NCBI GenBank assembly: GCA_036871055.1 | Contig: CP141893.1 | Coordinates: forward strand, 2,790,001 to 2,854,000 | Direction of reading: 5' to 3' | From: Bisbaumannia sp015645095 | GTDB taxonomy: Bacteria > Pseudomonadota > Gammaproteobacteria > Pseudomonadales > Halomonadaceae | DNA length: 64,000 nt | In this document: positions 23,124 to 33,135 of the stretch, piece after piece | Numbering within the stretch: the stretch's first letter is position 1 | How the letters are laid out: each line of letters starts with the position of its first letter | The notes under the pieces: generated by a model | The model's database searches: none | Told to the model about the DNA's origin: nothing | The model's input: the letters and a program-made list of their open reading frames with translations, nothing else | Made by a program: the position numbers and the translations under genes

Positions 23124-25268
23124 CGTGAAATCCGGATCGAAGGTCTTCGCCGAGATTTCCTCCACCGCATACTGCTCCGCCAGGTCGGCATCCAGTACGA
23201 AGCGCCGCTGGTTATTGGAGAAGACCAGGGTGCCGTCCGCCGCCAGGCGCGCCATGGCCAGGCGAATCAGCCGCCCGTGGTCGCGCTGGATATCCAGGGT
23301 CGCCTCCATCTTCTTGGAGTTGGAGAAGGTCGGCGGATCCATGAAGATCAGGTCGAACTCGGCCCTGGCGGTCTCCAGCCAGCGCAGGCAGTCGTCGCGC
23401 ACCACCCGGTGGTGGGCCGGGTCGAGGCCATTGAGGGCGAAGTTGTCCCGGGCCCAGCTCAGGTAGGTATTGGAGAGGTCGACGCTGATGCTGTCGCTGG
23501 CGCCCCCCTTGTCGCCGCTGCCCAATGCCGCCTGCACGGTGGCGGTAGCGGTGTAGCAGAAGAGGTTGAGGAAGCGCTTGCCGGCGGCCATCTCGGCGAG
23601 CCGCCGCCGCACCGGGCGGTGGTCGAGGAAGAGCCCGGTGTCCAGGTAGTCGCGCAGGTTGACCCAGAGCCGCGCGCGCCCCTCGCGCACCTCGAAGCGC
23701 TCGCCATGGCTGCCCTGCTTCTGGTACTGGGCGCGGCCGCTCTGGCGCTCGCGGCGCTTGATCACCACCCGGCTGGCGGGCACCTCCAGCACCTCGGGGA
23801 TCACCCCCAGGGCGTCGAAGAGGCGCTTCTGGGCCTGGGCCGCATCCACCGACTTGGGTGGCGCATACTCCTGCACATGCACCCAGTCGCCGTAGACGTC
23901 GATGGCCAGGGCGAATTCCGGCATGTCGGCGTCATAGAGGCGATAGCAGGACTCGCCGGACTGCTTGAGCCACTTCTTGAGACGCTTGCGATTCTTGTGC
24001 AGGCGGTTGGCGAACATCTGCGCATTCTCGGAGCGCGCCGGCGCCTCGGGCCTGGCGTCGCTGCCCGCCTCGCCGCTCGCCTCGGGCACCCGGATCAGCA
24101 GCAGTCGCGCCTCCAGGGGCCCGTTGCGGAAGGCGTAGTGCTTATGGGCACGCATCCCCAGGCGGTGGCCCAGGTCGGGGTTGCCGGTGAACAGTGCCAG
24201 ATCCCAGCCGGGGAAGGCGTCACGCACGCCCTCGCCCAGCTGCCGATAGAGGGTCACCAGTTCCGGCAGCTCGCCGATCCGCTCGCCATAGGGCGGGTTG
24301 GTGATCACCAGCCCCCTGGCTTCGGGGCTCAGGCTCTCGGGGCGCTTGAGCTCGGTCACCGAGGCGCCCTGGAAGTGGATCAGCGCCGGGATGCCGGCGC
24401 GCATGGCGTTGGCCTTGGCGGCGGCGATGGCCTGGGGGCTCTGGTCGCTGCCGAACAGCCGCGCCTTGCAGCGCTTGCGGCCCAGGCTGGCCCGCGCCTC
24501 GGCCTCCCGCTTGAGCTCCCGCCACACCTCGCGATCGTGGCCCGCCCAGGCCTCCAGGCCGAAGCGCTCTCGGTTCAGGTTGGGGGCGATATCCGCCGCC
24601 ATCAGCGCCGCCTCGATCACCAGGGTGCCGGAGCCGCAGAGCGGATCCACCAGGGCCTCGCCGGCCTTGGCCCGGGCCGGCCAGTCGGCACGCATCAGCA
24701 GGGCCGCGGCCAGGTTCTCCTTGAGCGGCGCATGGCCCAGCTCGCGACGGTAGCCGCGGCGATGCAGGCTCTCGCCGCTGAAGTCGATGCCCAGGGTCAG
24801 GCGGCCCCGGTGCAGGTGGGCATAGAGGCGCAGGTCGGGCGCACGGGGCTCGACCACCGGTCGCTCGCGGCCGGCACGGGCCATGGCGGTGACCACCCCA
24901 TCCTTGACGGTCTGGGCGCCGAAGCGGGTATGGCGGATCTCCGCCGACTGGCCATGGAAGTCCACCGCCAGGCTGCGCCCCGGCACCAGATGCTCCGCCC
25001 AGGCGACTCGCGCCGCGGCATCCGCCAGCTGCGCCGGGCTCTCGATGCCCTCGTCCCGGGCCAGGCAGAGGATGATGCGGTTGGCCAGGCGCGACCAGAG
25101 GCAGGCCCGATAGGCCACCGCCAGCTCGCCGCGGAAATGTACGCCGGCCACCGTGGTCTTCTCCACCTGGGCACCCAGGGCCGTCAGCTCCTCGCCGAGC
25201 AGGGTCTCGAGCCCGCGTGGACAGGCGGCAAAAAAGGCTGGAAGGTTAGTCACTTGCGTATCACTCAT
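23064..25268 (-). CDS. rlmL: Bifunctional 23S rRNA methyltransferase RlmKL (G2445-N2 / G2069-N7)
   Basis: This 734-residue fusion methylates two guanines of domain V/IV of 23S rRNA. A THUMP domain spans about residues 50-165. The RlmL half has DPLCGSGT (about 209) and the catalytic NPPYGERIGE (about 326). The RlmK half has FLNLFCYTATATVQA (about 568) and MDPPTFSNSKK (about 647). Length is close to E. coli RlmKL (702). A variable Glu/Ala-rich linker joins the halves at about 400. The C-terminus DLHHVFLIRHRG is echoed in the downstream duplication. Confidence 0.95.
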   Translation of the reverse strand: MSDTQVTNLPAFFAACPRGLETLLGEELTALGAQVEKTTVAGVHFRGELAVAYRACLWSRLANRIILCLARDEGIESPAQLADAAARVAWAEHLVPGRSLAVDFHGQSAEIRHTRFGAQTVKDGVVTAMARAGRERPVVEPRAPDLRLYAHLHRGRLTLGIDFSGESLHRRGYRRELGHAPLKENLAAALLMRADWPARAKAGEALVDPLCGSGTLVIEAALMAADIAPNLNRERFGLEAWAGHDREVWRELKREAEARASLGRKRCKARLFGSDQSPQAIAAAKANAMRAGIPALIHFQGASVTELKRPESLSPEARGLVITNPPYGERIGELPELVTLYRQLGEGVRDAFPGWDLALFTGNPDLGHRLGMRAHKHYAFRNGPLEARLLLIRVPEASGEAGSDARPEAPARSENAQMFANRLHKNRKRLKKWLKQSGESCYRLYDADMPEFALAIDVYGDWVHVQEYAPPKSVDAAQAQKRLFDALGVIPEVLEVPASRVVIKRRERQSGRAQYQKQGSHGERFEVREGRARLWVNLRDYLDTGLFLDHRPVRRRLAEMAAGKRFLNLFCYTATATVQAALGSGDKGGASDSISVDLSNTYLSWARDNFALNGLDPAHHRVVRDDCLRWLETARAEFDLIFMDPPTFSNSKKMEATLDIQRDHGRLIRLAMARLAADGTLVFSNNQRRFVLDADLAEQYAVEEISAKTFDPDFTRNPDLHHVFLIRHRGAKTV

Positions 25269-25568
25269 GGTGTGCTGTGGGGACTCGCTATGGCGGTTGG
25301 TGGGGCGCTTGGCCGCGGGGCCTGGCCGCGTGACGCGGGGGTCATATTCCCGTCATCCCGATTTGCTAGACTCGTTATGCCAAAATACCGGTCGACAACC
25401 GGTCCCGTCATGGTCTAAATGTATAAGCGTAGCTACGAAATAACGCATGCGTTGCTTGCCGCAGATGCTGGATAACTACGGCCGGGCGAATGATTCGCCT
25501 GAGGGCCGCGAAGGAGTCTTGTGTACTGCAAACGTCACAAAGTCTAACGGTTCTGAAGAGGCCATCCG
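25269..25568. other. Divergent promoter region between rlmKL and rmf
   Basis: 300 bases without a gene, carrying the promoters of both flanking genes. The rmf-proximal 130 bases are AT-richer, and a small hairpin (CCGGTCGACAACCGG) lies near 25390. I could not place a convincing -35/-10 pair. Confidence 0.4.
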
Positions 25569-25775
25569 ATGAAACGACAGAAACGTGATCGCTTCCAGCG
25601 TGCTTATGTTCATGGCTACAAGGCGGGACTCAGTGGTCGTTCGAGAGATGAGTGTCCCAGCCAAGATGTGGATCTTCGAGAATACTGGATGAGCGGTTGG
25701 CGTGAAGGTCGTGGGGACCAATGGGCTGGCATGACGGGAGTCGCCGGCATCCACAAAAACCCCATGGTCATGTGA
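25569..25775 (+). CDS. rmf: Ribosome modulation factor
   Basis: This 68-residue basic protein dimerises 70S ribosomes into inactive 100S particles in stationary phase. MKRQKRDRFQRAYVHGYKAG and the SGRSRDECP and WMSGWREGRGD segments match E. coli RMF (55 residues), with a short C-terminal extension (TGVAGIHKNPMVM). It is transcribed alone and ends at a terminator. Confidence 0.95.
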   Translation: MKRQKRDRFQRAYVHGYKAGLSGRSRDECPSQDVDLREYWMSGWREGRGDQWAGMTGVAGIHKNPMVM

Positions 25776-25822
25776 CGTCTTCTCTAGACACTATCTGACA
25801 CTACGCATCACCACCCATTCCC

Positions 25823-25848
25823 AAGGCCCGCACTCGCGGGCCTTTCTA
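25823..25848 (+). terminator. Terminator of rmf
   Basis: Seven-base stem GGCCCGC/GCGGGCC with a four-base loop, flanked by AA and followed by TTTCT. Confidence 0.8.
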
Positions 25849-25860
25849 TTGGTCGCTCGC

Positions 25861-26877
25861 CTACCCCTTCGCCTGGAGGGCCCGGGCACACTCCCCCACC
25901 AGCTCGGGGCCCCGGTAGATGAAGCCCGAATAGAGCTGCACCAGGTCGGCCCCCGCCTCGCGCTTGGCCAGCGCCGCCTCGCCGCCATCGATGCCGCCGA
26001 CGCCGATGATCGGCATCGATGGCAAACGGCGGCGCAGCTCGCGAATCACCGTATTCGAGGCCTCGAACACCGGCCGACCGGAGAGCCCGCCCTGCTCGTC
26101 GCCGTGGGGCAGCCCCGCCACCGCCTCCCGAGCGATGGTGGTATTGGTGGCAATCACCGCATCGATGGCATTATCGGCCAGGGCCTTGGCCACCAGTCCC
26201 ACCTCGTCGGTGCTCATGTCCGGGGCGATCTTCACCGCCAGCGGCACGCGGCGACCACTGGCCTCGTCCAGGCGCCGTCCCTCCTCGCGCAGGGCGCCCA
26301 GCAGGGCATCCAGCTGCTCGCCGAACTGCAGGTTGCGCAGCCCCGGGGTATTGGGCGAGGAGATATTGACGGTGATGTAGTGGGCATGGGCGTGCACCTT
26401 GCCCAGGCAGACCAGGTAGTCGTCCACCGCCTTCTCCACCGGGGTGGTGAGGTTCTTGCCAATATTGATGCCGATCACCCCGTCATAGCGGCTCGCCTTG
26501 ACCCGCGCCACCAGGTGGTCGACGCCGGCATTGTTGAAGCCCATGCGGTTGATGATGGCGCCGGCCTCGGGCAGGCGGAAGAGCCGCGGCTTGGGGTTGC
26601 CGTCCTGGGGCCTGGGGGTCACCGTGCCCACCTCGACGAAGCCGAAGCCCAGGGCGCCCAGAGCGTCCAGGTGATCGGCGTTCTTGTCGAGGCCGGCGGC
26701 CAGCCCGACCCGATTGGGGAAACGCAGCCCCATCAGCTCCACCGGGTCCTCCACCCGAGCCCCGCCGAGGCGTCGGGCCAACCCCAGGCCATCGGCCAGG
26801 TCGAGCCCCTTGAGGGCCAGGCCATGGGCGGTTTCCGGGTCGAGACGAAAGAGCAGCGAGCGGGCCAGGGCGTACAT
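25861..26877 (-). CDS. pyrD: Dihydroorotate dehydrogenase (quinone), class 2
   Basis: This 338-residue FMN enzyme oxidises dihydroorotate to orotate in pyrimidine synthesis, attached to the inner membrane by an N-terminal amphipathic extension (MYALARSLLFRLDPETAH). The FMN and catalytic motifs are AAGLDKNAD, NRMGFNN, the serine base in NISSPNTPGLRNLQ (about residue 175) and IGVGGIDGG. The start was set at MYALARSL rather than 14 codons upstream because that aligns with known class 2 enzymes (336 residues in E. coli). Confidence 0.95.
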   Translation of the reverse strand: MYALARSLLFRLDPETAHGLALKGLDLADGLGLARRLGGARVEDPVELMGLRFPNRVGLAAGLDKNADHLDALGALGFGFVEVGTVTPRPQDGNPKPRLFRLPEAGAIINRMGFNNAGVDHLVARVKASRYDGVIGINIGKNLTTPVEKAVDDYLVCLGKVHAHAHYITVNISSPNTPGLRNLQFGEQLDALLGALREEGRRLDEASGRRVPLAVKIAPDMSTDEVGLVAKALADNAIDAVIATNTTIAREAVAGLPHGDEQGGLSGRPVFEASNTVIRELRRRLPSMPIIGVGGIDGGEAALAKREAGADLVQLYSGFIYRGPELVGECARALQAKG

Positions 26878-26932
26878 GGGAGTCCTCGGGTGGATGGGCG
26901 GCGCCGCATTATAGCCCAAGGGGCCCGAAAAC

Positions 26933-26962
26933 GACGAACCCCACCAGGGGGCGGGGTTCGTC
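26933..26962 (-). terminator. Terminator of gdhB
   Basis: Ten-base stem GACGAACCCC/GGGGTTCGTC with a ten-base loop, followed on the minus strand by GTTTTC. Confidence 0.75.
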
Positions 26963-26982
26963 AGGGTGGCGAGAGGTGACCG

Positions 26983-29900
26983 TCAGTCGTGACGACTCTC
27001 GGCCAGGTCCACCAGCTCGCGGATGGCCACGGCGAACAGCGGGAAGCTCACCTGGCTGCCGGAGCGAACTTCACCGAGCAGGCCACACCAGCGACGGTAG
27101 AGGCTGTCATGGCGTTGCACCCACTGCTCGACCCGGGCCTCCATCTCCCGCGGCGCATCCTCGAGTTGCAATACCGCCACGGTAAGGGCCAGCTGCTGAC
27201 GGTCCAGGTCGTCGCGGAAGGTCTCGCGGGCCTGGGCCTGCCAGCCGTCGCGCACCTCCAGGGCATTGATCTGCTCGATCATCCAGGGCAGCTCGAGGCG
27301 GTGACCCACCTCGTAGTAGGCCTCGGCGACTCGCTGGATCTTCTCGCCGGAGAGCTTGGCCGCCTCGATGATGCCGAGGCCGGCATAGAGGCTGTTGGCC
27401 GCGGCCACGGCGTTGGCCAGGGCCTCGGGCACGCCGGCGGCCACCAGCTCGTCGCGGCGCGCCTGCCAGGCGGCCAGCTCGTCGCCGCGCAACCGCTTGC
27501 CGAGGCTCTCCTGGAGCTGGGCCAGGCGCGGCGCGAAGTGGGCGATGCTGTCCTTGGTGGTCATGCCGCTGCGCTGGCGCAGGAACCAGCGGGTGGCACG
27601 GCGCAGCAGGCGCATCAGGTCGATCATCATGGCGTACTGGACGCGGCTCGGCACCTGGTTGTCCAGGGCCTCGACCTGCTCCCAGAGGCCGCTCAGGTTG
27701 AAGCTGTCCCGGGCGATGACATAGGCGCGGGCGATATCGGCGCGCTTGGCCCCGGTGGTGTCCATCAGCCGGCGCACGAAGACGATGCCCATGTGATCCA
27801 CCAGGTCATTGGCGATCTGGGTGGCGACGATCTCGCGCTTCAGCTTGTGGTCGTACATGGTCTCCTTGAAGCGCTCCACCAGCACCGTCGGGAAGATCCG
27901 CTCCAGGTGCTGCTGGATGCAGGGGTCGTCCGGCACCTCGGAGTCGATCAGGTCGCCCTTGAGCACCATCTTGGAGTAGGAGATCAGCACCGAGAGCTCC
28001 GGCAGGGTCAGGCCCTCGCCGGCATTGGAGCGCTCCAGCAGGGCCTCGTCGTCGGGCAGGAACTCCAGCTCGCGATCCAGCTGGCCGCTGGCCTCCAGTT
28101 CGGAGATAAAGCGCCGGTAGGGGCCCATGCCCTCCTTGGAGAGGATCTCGGCCAGGGAGAGCGCCTGGGTCTGCTGGTAGTTGTCGCGCAGCACCAGCCG
28201 CGAGACGTCCTCGGTCATCTCCGCCAGCAGCTGGTTGCGCTGCTTGTCGGTCATGTCGCCGCTCTTGACGATATCGTCGAGCAGGATCTTGATATTGACC
28301 TCGTGGTCGGAGCAGTTGACCCCGCCGGCGTTGTCGATGAAGTCGGTATTGACCCGCACCCCGGCCCTGGCGGCTTCCATGCGGCCACGCTGGGTCAGCC
28401 CCAGGTTACCGCCCTCGCCCACCACCCGGCAGCGCAACTCGCCGCCATTGATGCGCAGGGCATCGTTGGCCTTGTCGCCCACCTCGGCGTCGCTCTCGCT
28501 GGCGGCCTTCACGTAGGTACCGATACCGCCGTTCCAGACCAGGTCCACCTGGGACTTGAGCATGGCGCGAATCAGGTCGTTGGGGGCCAGCTTGTCCTCC
28601 GCGATACCGAACACCGCCTTCATCTCCGCAGTGATGGCGATGGACTTGGCGCTGCGCTTGAAGACGCCACCGCCCTGGGAGATCAGGCTGGCGTCATAAT
28701 CCTCCCAGCTGGAGCGGGGCAGCGCGAAGAGGCGCTGGCGCTCGGCGAAGGACTTGGCCGCATCCGGGCTCGGGTCGACGAAGATATGCAGGTGGTTGAA
28801 GGCCCCCACCAGGCGGATCTTGTCGGAGAGCAGCATGCCGTTGCCGAAGACGTCGCCGCCCATGTCGCCGATGCCCACCACGCTGAACTCGTCGGCCTGG
28901 GTATTGACGCCCAGCTCGCGGAAGTGGCGCTTCACCGACTCCCAGGCGCCCTTGGCGGTGATACCCATCTTCTTGTGGTCATAGCCGTTGGCCCCGCCGG
29001 AGGCGAAGGCATCGCCCAGCCAGTGGCCGTACTCGGCGGAGATCTCGTTGGCGATGTCCGAGAAGGTCGCGGTGCCCTTGTCGGCGGCCACCACCAGGTA
29101 GGGGTCGTCGTCGTCGTGGCGCACCACGTCCACCGGCGGCACGATCTCGGTGCCGTCCAGGTTGTCGGTGACATCCAGCAGGGCGCGGATAAAGGTCTTG
29201 TAGCAGGCGACGCCCTCGGCCTGGATGGCGTCCCGGTCACCCTCGGGCAGGCGCTTGCAGACGAAGCCTCCCTTGGCGCCCACCGGCACGATCACCGAGT
29301 TCTTGACCTGCTGGGCCTTGACCAGGCCGAGCACCTCGGTGCGGAAGTCCTCGCGGCGGTCCGACCAGCGCAACCCGCCCCGGGCGACCTTGCCACCGCG
29401 CAGGTGCACGCCCTCGACCCGCGGCGAGTAGACGAAGATCTCGAAGGCCGGACGCGGCTTGGGCATGTCCGGCACCTTGCTCGGCTCCAGCTTGTAGGCG
29501 ATGTACTCCTTGTAGTCGCCGTCGGCGCCGCGCTGGTAGTAGTTGGTGCGCAGGGTGGCCTGGATCAGGGCGATATAGCGGCGCAGCAGCAGGTCGTCGT
29601 TGAGGCTGGCCACATCGTCCAGCAGCGCCTGGAGACGCGCCACGCAGGCGTCGCTCTCGCTCTCCCGCTCCTGCTGTTCCGGGTCGAAGCGCAGCTCGAA
29701 GAGGGTCACCAGCTCGCGGGTGATCTCCGGGTAGCTGGCCAGGGTGTTGGCGATATAGAACTGCGACAGGCCGAAGCGAATCTGCTTCAGGTAGCGGGCA
29801 TAGGCGCGCAGCATGGCCACTTCGCGCCAGCTCAGGTTGGCCCCGATCACCAGGCGGTTGAAGGCATCGTTCTCGGCCTGACCCGCCCAGATGCGTTTGA

Positions 29901-31818
29901 AGGCCTCGATGAAGGGCCCGCGCATCTCCTGGAGGTTGACCACCTCGCTGCCGTGATGCTCCAGGTCGAAGTCGTGGATCCAGGAGGTGCCCTTGGGAGA
30001 GGCGATCTCGTAAGGTCGCTCGCCGATCACCCGCAGCCCCAGGTTCTCCATCACCGGCAGCACGTCGGAAAGCGGAATCGGCTGGTCCTTGTGGAAGAGC
30101 TTGAGGTTGACCCCGTCGATGTCCTCCTCCACCAGGCGGTAGAGGGAGAGTGCCAGGGGCGCCCCGGCCTCGACCTCGCCCAGGTGGTGGATGTCGTAGA
30201 CGGCGGTGCGGGCGGTGAAGTCCTCCCGGTAGCTGGCCGGGAAGGCGTCCCGGTAGTCATCCATCAGCAGGTTGGCCTGCTCCTCGCCGAAACCCTCCAC
30301 CATGGCGGCCTGGAGGTCGTCGTTCCAGCTGCGGGCCAGCTGGATCACCTTGTGCTCCAGGCGCTCCAGGTCATAGCTCACCGGCTCGTCGCCGTTGAAG
30401 CGCAGGATCAGCTGGATACGCGCCAGCACCGACTCGGAGAGATGGGTATTGAAATCGCCGAAGGTGGCATCCAGCTCCTCGCAGAGCATGGTCTGGATGC
30501 GCACCCGCAGGTCGGTGGAGAAGACGTCCCGCGGCACGAAGACCAGGCAGGAGTAGAACTTGCCGAAGCGATCCTCGCGCACGAAGAGACGCACCCGACG
30601 CCGCTCGCGGATATTGAGGATACCCAGGGCGGTACGGGTCAGCTCCTCGGTGCTGATCTGGAAGAGGTCATCCCGGGGATAGACATTGAGGATCTGGCGC
30701 AGCTGGTGGCCGTCATGGGCGCTGGGGTTGACCCCGGCGGCCTTCATCACCGCCTCGATCTTGCGACGCAACACCGGAATATGTCGCGGCGAGTCGTTGT
30801 AGACGGTGGCGGTGAACAGGCCCAGGAAGCGACGCTCGCCGATCACCTTGCCCTGATCGTCATAGCGATCGATGGAGATATAGTCCGGGTAGGAGGGGCG
30901 ATGCACCCGGGCGTGGTAGGCGCTCTTGGCGAAGGAGAGCAGCTCCGGGATCAGCACATAGTGGTCGTCCTCGATGCCCTGATCGTTATGGATGCGCTCC
31001 TGATAGCGGGGCGCATCGAGCTTGAAGACGCCCAGCTCGCTGCCCTTGCGTTTCTTGAGCTGCTCCTGGCCGCCCTTGTTGCTGACCACCTCGTACTCGT
31101 CACAGCCAAGGAAGGTGAAGTTGTCGTCGATCAGCCACTCCAGGAAGGCGATGGCCTCCTGGTGATCGGCGGGATCGACCTGCTCGGGGCGTGCCGCCTT
31201 GAGTTCCTCGAGGGCCGCCCGCACCTGGTCGCGCATCGGCTCGAAATCGGCCACGGCGGTACGCACGTCGCGCAGGATCTCCTGCAGCCCGGCCTCGATA
31301 TCGGCCAGCAGCTGGGGATCGGAGTGGCGATCGATCTCGATGACGATCAACGACTCGCGTCCCTCGGGCGCGTCGGCCGCCTGGGGGCGGGTGACCCGCT
31401 TGAGCTGCCGCTTGGCATCCCGCTCCACCGCCAGCACCAGGTTATGGATGGCATGCAGGGTGATGCCGCGACGGTTGAGCTCGATACGCACCGAGTCCAC
31501 CAGGAAGGGCATGTCCTGGTGCAGCACCCCCACCACGGTATGCAATGACTGCCAGCCATGCTCCTGGTAGTCGGGGTTGAAGACCCGCACCTTGGGCGCC
31601 TTGGCGTCGTGCTCCTGAATGAAATGCCAGGTCGAGAGGGTCGCGCCATAGAGGTCATCGAGGCGACGCTCGGAGAGATCGACCAGGGGCACACTGGCGT
31701 AGAAGAGCTCGGCAAAGTCGGCGATCTCGGCCACCTTCTCTTCGGGTAACCGCTTGGTCAACTGCTCCTTGAGTTGAGCGAGAAATTCCTGTTTGCCATC
31801 GATCACGACGTGTTGCAT
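26983..31818 (-). CDS. gdhB: NAD-specific glutamate dehydrogenase, GDH180 type
   Basis: This 1611-residue enzyme converts glutamate to 2-oxoglutarate and ammonia with NAD, mainly in catabolism. The size matches the large 180-kDa class of Pseudomonas and Streptomyces. An ACT-like regulatory N-terminal half (residues 1 to about 700) precedes the catalytic core. KVARGGLRWSDRREDFRTEV (about 810) and VIVPVGAKGGFVCK (about 845) hold the substrate lysines, and SVVGIGDMGGDVFGNG is the NAD-binding glycine motif (about 980). A helical C-terminal domain follows. The gene is transcribed alone from a 168-base intergenic region. Confidence 0.96.
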   Translation of the reverse strand: MQHVVIDGKQEFLAQLKEQLTKRLPEEKVAEIADFAELFYASVPLVDLSERRLDDLYGATLSTWHFIQEHDAKAPKVRVFNPDYQEHGWQSLHTVVGVLHQDMPFLVDSVRIELNRRGITLHAIHNLVLAVERDAKRQLKRVTRPQAADAPEGRESLIVIEIDRHSDPQLLADIEAGLQEILRDVRTAVADFEPMRDQVRAALEELKAARPEQVDPADHQEAIAFLEWLIDDNFTFLGCDEYEVVSNKGGQEQLKKRKGSELGVFKLDAPRYQERIHNDQGIEDDHYVLIPELLSFAKSAYHARVHRPSYPDYISIDRYDDQGKVIGERRFLGLFTATVYNDSPRHIPVLRRKIEAVMKAAGVNPSAHDGHQLRQILNVYPRDDLFQISTEELTRTALGILNIRERRRVRLFVREDRFGKFYSCLVFVPRDVFSTDLRVRIQTMLCEELDATFGDFNTHLSESVLARIQLILRFNGDEPVSYDLERLEHKVIQLARSWNDDLQAAMVEGFGEEQANLLMDDYRDAFPASYREDFTARTAVYDIHHLGEVEAGAPLALSLYRLVEEDIDGVNLKLFHKDQPIPLSDVLPVMENLGLRVIGERPYEIASPKGTSWIHDFDLEHHGSEVVNLQEMRGPFIEAFKRIWAGQAENDAFNRLVIGANLSWREVAMLRAYARYLKQIRFGLSQFYIANTLASYPEITRELVTLFELRFDPEQQERESESDACVARLQALLDDVASLNDDLLLRRYIALIQATLRTNYYQRGADGDYKEYIAYKLEPSKVPDMPKPRPAFEIFVYSPRVEGVHLRGGKVARGGLRWSDRREDFRTEVLGLVKAQQVKNSVIVPVGAKGGFVCKRLPEGDRDAIQAEGVACYKTFIRALLDVTDNLDGTEIVPPVDVVRHDDDDPYLVVAADKGTATFSDIANEISAEYGHWLGDAFASGGANGYDHKKMGITAKGAWESVKRHFRELGVNTQADEFSVVGIGDMGGDVFGNGMLLSDKIRLVGAFNHLHIFVDPSPDAAKSFAERQRLFALPRSSWEDYDASLISQGGGVFKRSAKSIAITAEMKAVFGIAEDKLAPNDLIRAMLKSQVDLVWNGGIGTYVKAASESDAEVGDKANDALRINGGELRCRVVGEGGNLGLTQRGRMEAARAGVRVNTDFIDNAGGVNCSDHEVNIKILLDDIVKSGDMTDKQRNQLLAEMTEDVSRLVLRDNYQQTQALSLAEILSKEGMGPYRRFISELEASGQLDRELEFLPDDEALLERSNAGEGLTLPELSVLISYSKMVLKGDLIDSEVPDDPCIQQHLERIFPTVLVERFKETMYDHKLKREIVATQIANDLVDHMGIVFVRRLMDTTGAKRADIARAYVIARDSFNLSGLWEQVEALDNQVPSRVQYAMMIDLMRLLRRATRWFLRQRSGMTTKDSIAHFAPRLAQLQESLGKRLRGDELAAWQARRDELVAAGVPEALANAVAAANSLYAGLGIIEAAKLSGEKIQRVAEAYYEVGHRLELPWMIEQINALEVRDGWQAQARETFRDDLDRQQLALTVAVLQLEDAPREMEARVEQWVQRHDSLYRRWCGLLGEVRSGSQVSFPLFAVAIRELVDLAESRHD

Positions 31819-31987
31819 CCATCACCTCGGCTGCTGTCGGCCTGGGGCCGTCGAATTAGGGTGGAACACGGCCGGCGCCGCGTTTCCCGAAGGGTACTGT
31901 AGCACCCGTCTCGACCCTATCGAGTTGCACGTTTTCTCATGGAGCATGTCAGTTGCGCATCATGACCTGCCCCCACCCCTATTGACT

Positions 31988-33097
31988 TTAGTCGCCAATG
32001 CGCTCGAGCAGCACGCCACACTCGCAATGGTGGGTCCACGGAAACTGATCGAAGAGCGCCATGCGTCGGATACGGTGAGTCCGGCAGAGCCGCTCCAGGT
32101 TCTGCTCCAGGGTGTCCGGGTTACAGGAAATATAGACGATGCGTTCATAGCCACTGAGCTGGTCGCAACTGGCGTCGTCGAGCCCGGCCCGGGGCGGGTC
32201 CACCAGCACGGTAGAGAAGTCGTAGTCGGCCAGGCCCATCTCGGTGACCCGGCGCCCGCCCTTCTCGCCCTGGAGGGCGGCGCTGAACTCCTCCGCCGAC
32301 ATGCGTCCCACGCTGGCATTGGTGATGCCATTGGCCTCCAGATTGATGCGTGCCGAGGCCACCGAGGTCCGCGAGATCTCGGTGGCCAGCACCCGGCGGA
32401 AATTCTCCGCCAGGGCGATGGTGAAATTGCCATTGCCGCAGTAGAGCTCCACCAGGTCGCGGGCCTGGCTATCGCGGGTCACGTCCCGGGCCCAGCCCAG
32501 CATGGACCGGCAGATCTCGGCATTGGGCTGGGTAAAGCTGTTCTCGACCTGCTGGTAGACGAAGTCACGCCCGTCCACCGACAGGCGCTCCCAGACATGG
32601 TCGCGCTCCAGCACCAGGCGCTGCTTGCGGGAGCGACCGATGATCATCACCCCCAGCGTCTCCTGAAGGCGGCGCGCCTCGGCCTCCCAGGCCTCGTCCA
32701 GGGGACGATGGTAGATCAGGGTCAGTAGCGCCTCGCCACTGAGGGTGGTGAGAAACTCCACCTGGAACAGCTTGCGGCGCAGCAGCGGCACGTCGCGAAT
32801 GGCATCCAGCAGCGCCGGCATCAAGGCATTGATGCGCTGGCTGGCCACGGGAAAATCATCCAGACGGATCACCGTTTTCTTCTTGGGATCCTCCGGGTCC
32901 ACCTCGAACATGGCATAGAAGAGGTCATCCCCCTCATGCCAGAGGCGGAACTCGCAGCGCATGCGGTAGTGGCTGGGCGGCGAGGCATGGACCTCCAGCT
33001 CGGGAGGCGAGAAGCGGGCGAACTGGGCGGTAATGCGTTGGCGCTTGGCCTCGAGCTGCTCGCCATAGCGCTCGGGATCGACGACGGGTACGGCCAC
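31988..33097 (-). CDS. trmA: tRNA (uracil-54-C5)-methyltransferase
   Basis: This 369-residue SAM enzyme makes ribothymidine at position 54 of tRNAs. MRCEFRLWHEGDDLFYAMF (about residues 46-64) is specific to TrmA. The SAM site is VELYCGNGNFT (about 216). The catalytic cysteine is in YISCNPDTL (about 326) and the DPPRAGLD loop precedes it. The start is a GTG (33097) with a strong AGGAGG site four bases upstream. It lies downstream of murI by 38 bases. Confidence 0.94.
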   Translation of the reverse strand: MAVPVVDPERYGEQLEAKRQRITAQFARFSPPELEVHASPPSHYRMRCEFRLWHEGDDLFYAMFEVDPEDPKKKTVIRLDDFPVASQRINALMPALLDAIRDVPLLRRKLFQVEFLTTLSGEALLTLIYHRPLDEAWEAEARRLQETLGVMIIGRSRKQRLVLERDHVWERLSVDGRDFVYQQVENSFTQPNAEICRSMLGWARDVTRDSQARDLVELYCGNGNFTIALAENFRRVLATEISRTSVASARINLEANGITNASVGRMSAEEFSAALQGEKGGRRVTEMGLADYDFSTVLVDPPRAGLDDASCDQLSGYERIVYISCNPDTLEQNLERLCRTHRIRRMALFDQFPWTHHCECGVLLERIGD

Positions 33098-33135
33098 GGG
33101 GCCTCCTTGAGAGTGAAAGCGGTAAGGCGAGACGC

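Noticed and set aside
22965..25418. 817-codon plus-strand open frame
   Set aside because: Antisense shadow of rlmKL with no domain or start signal.
26989..31548. 1519-codon plus-strand open frame
   Set aside because: Antisense to gdhB. Long antisense frames are expected in GC-rich genes, and the translation is low-complexity and His/Val-rich with no domain.
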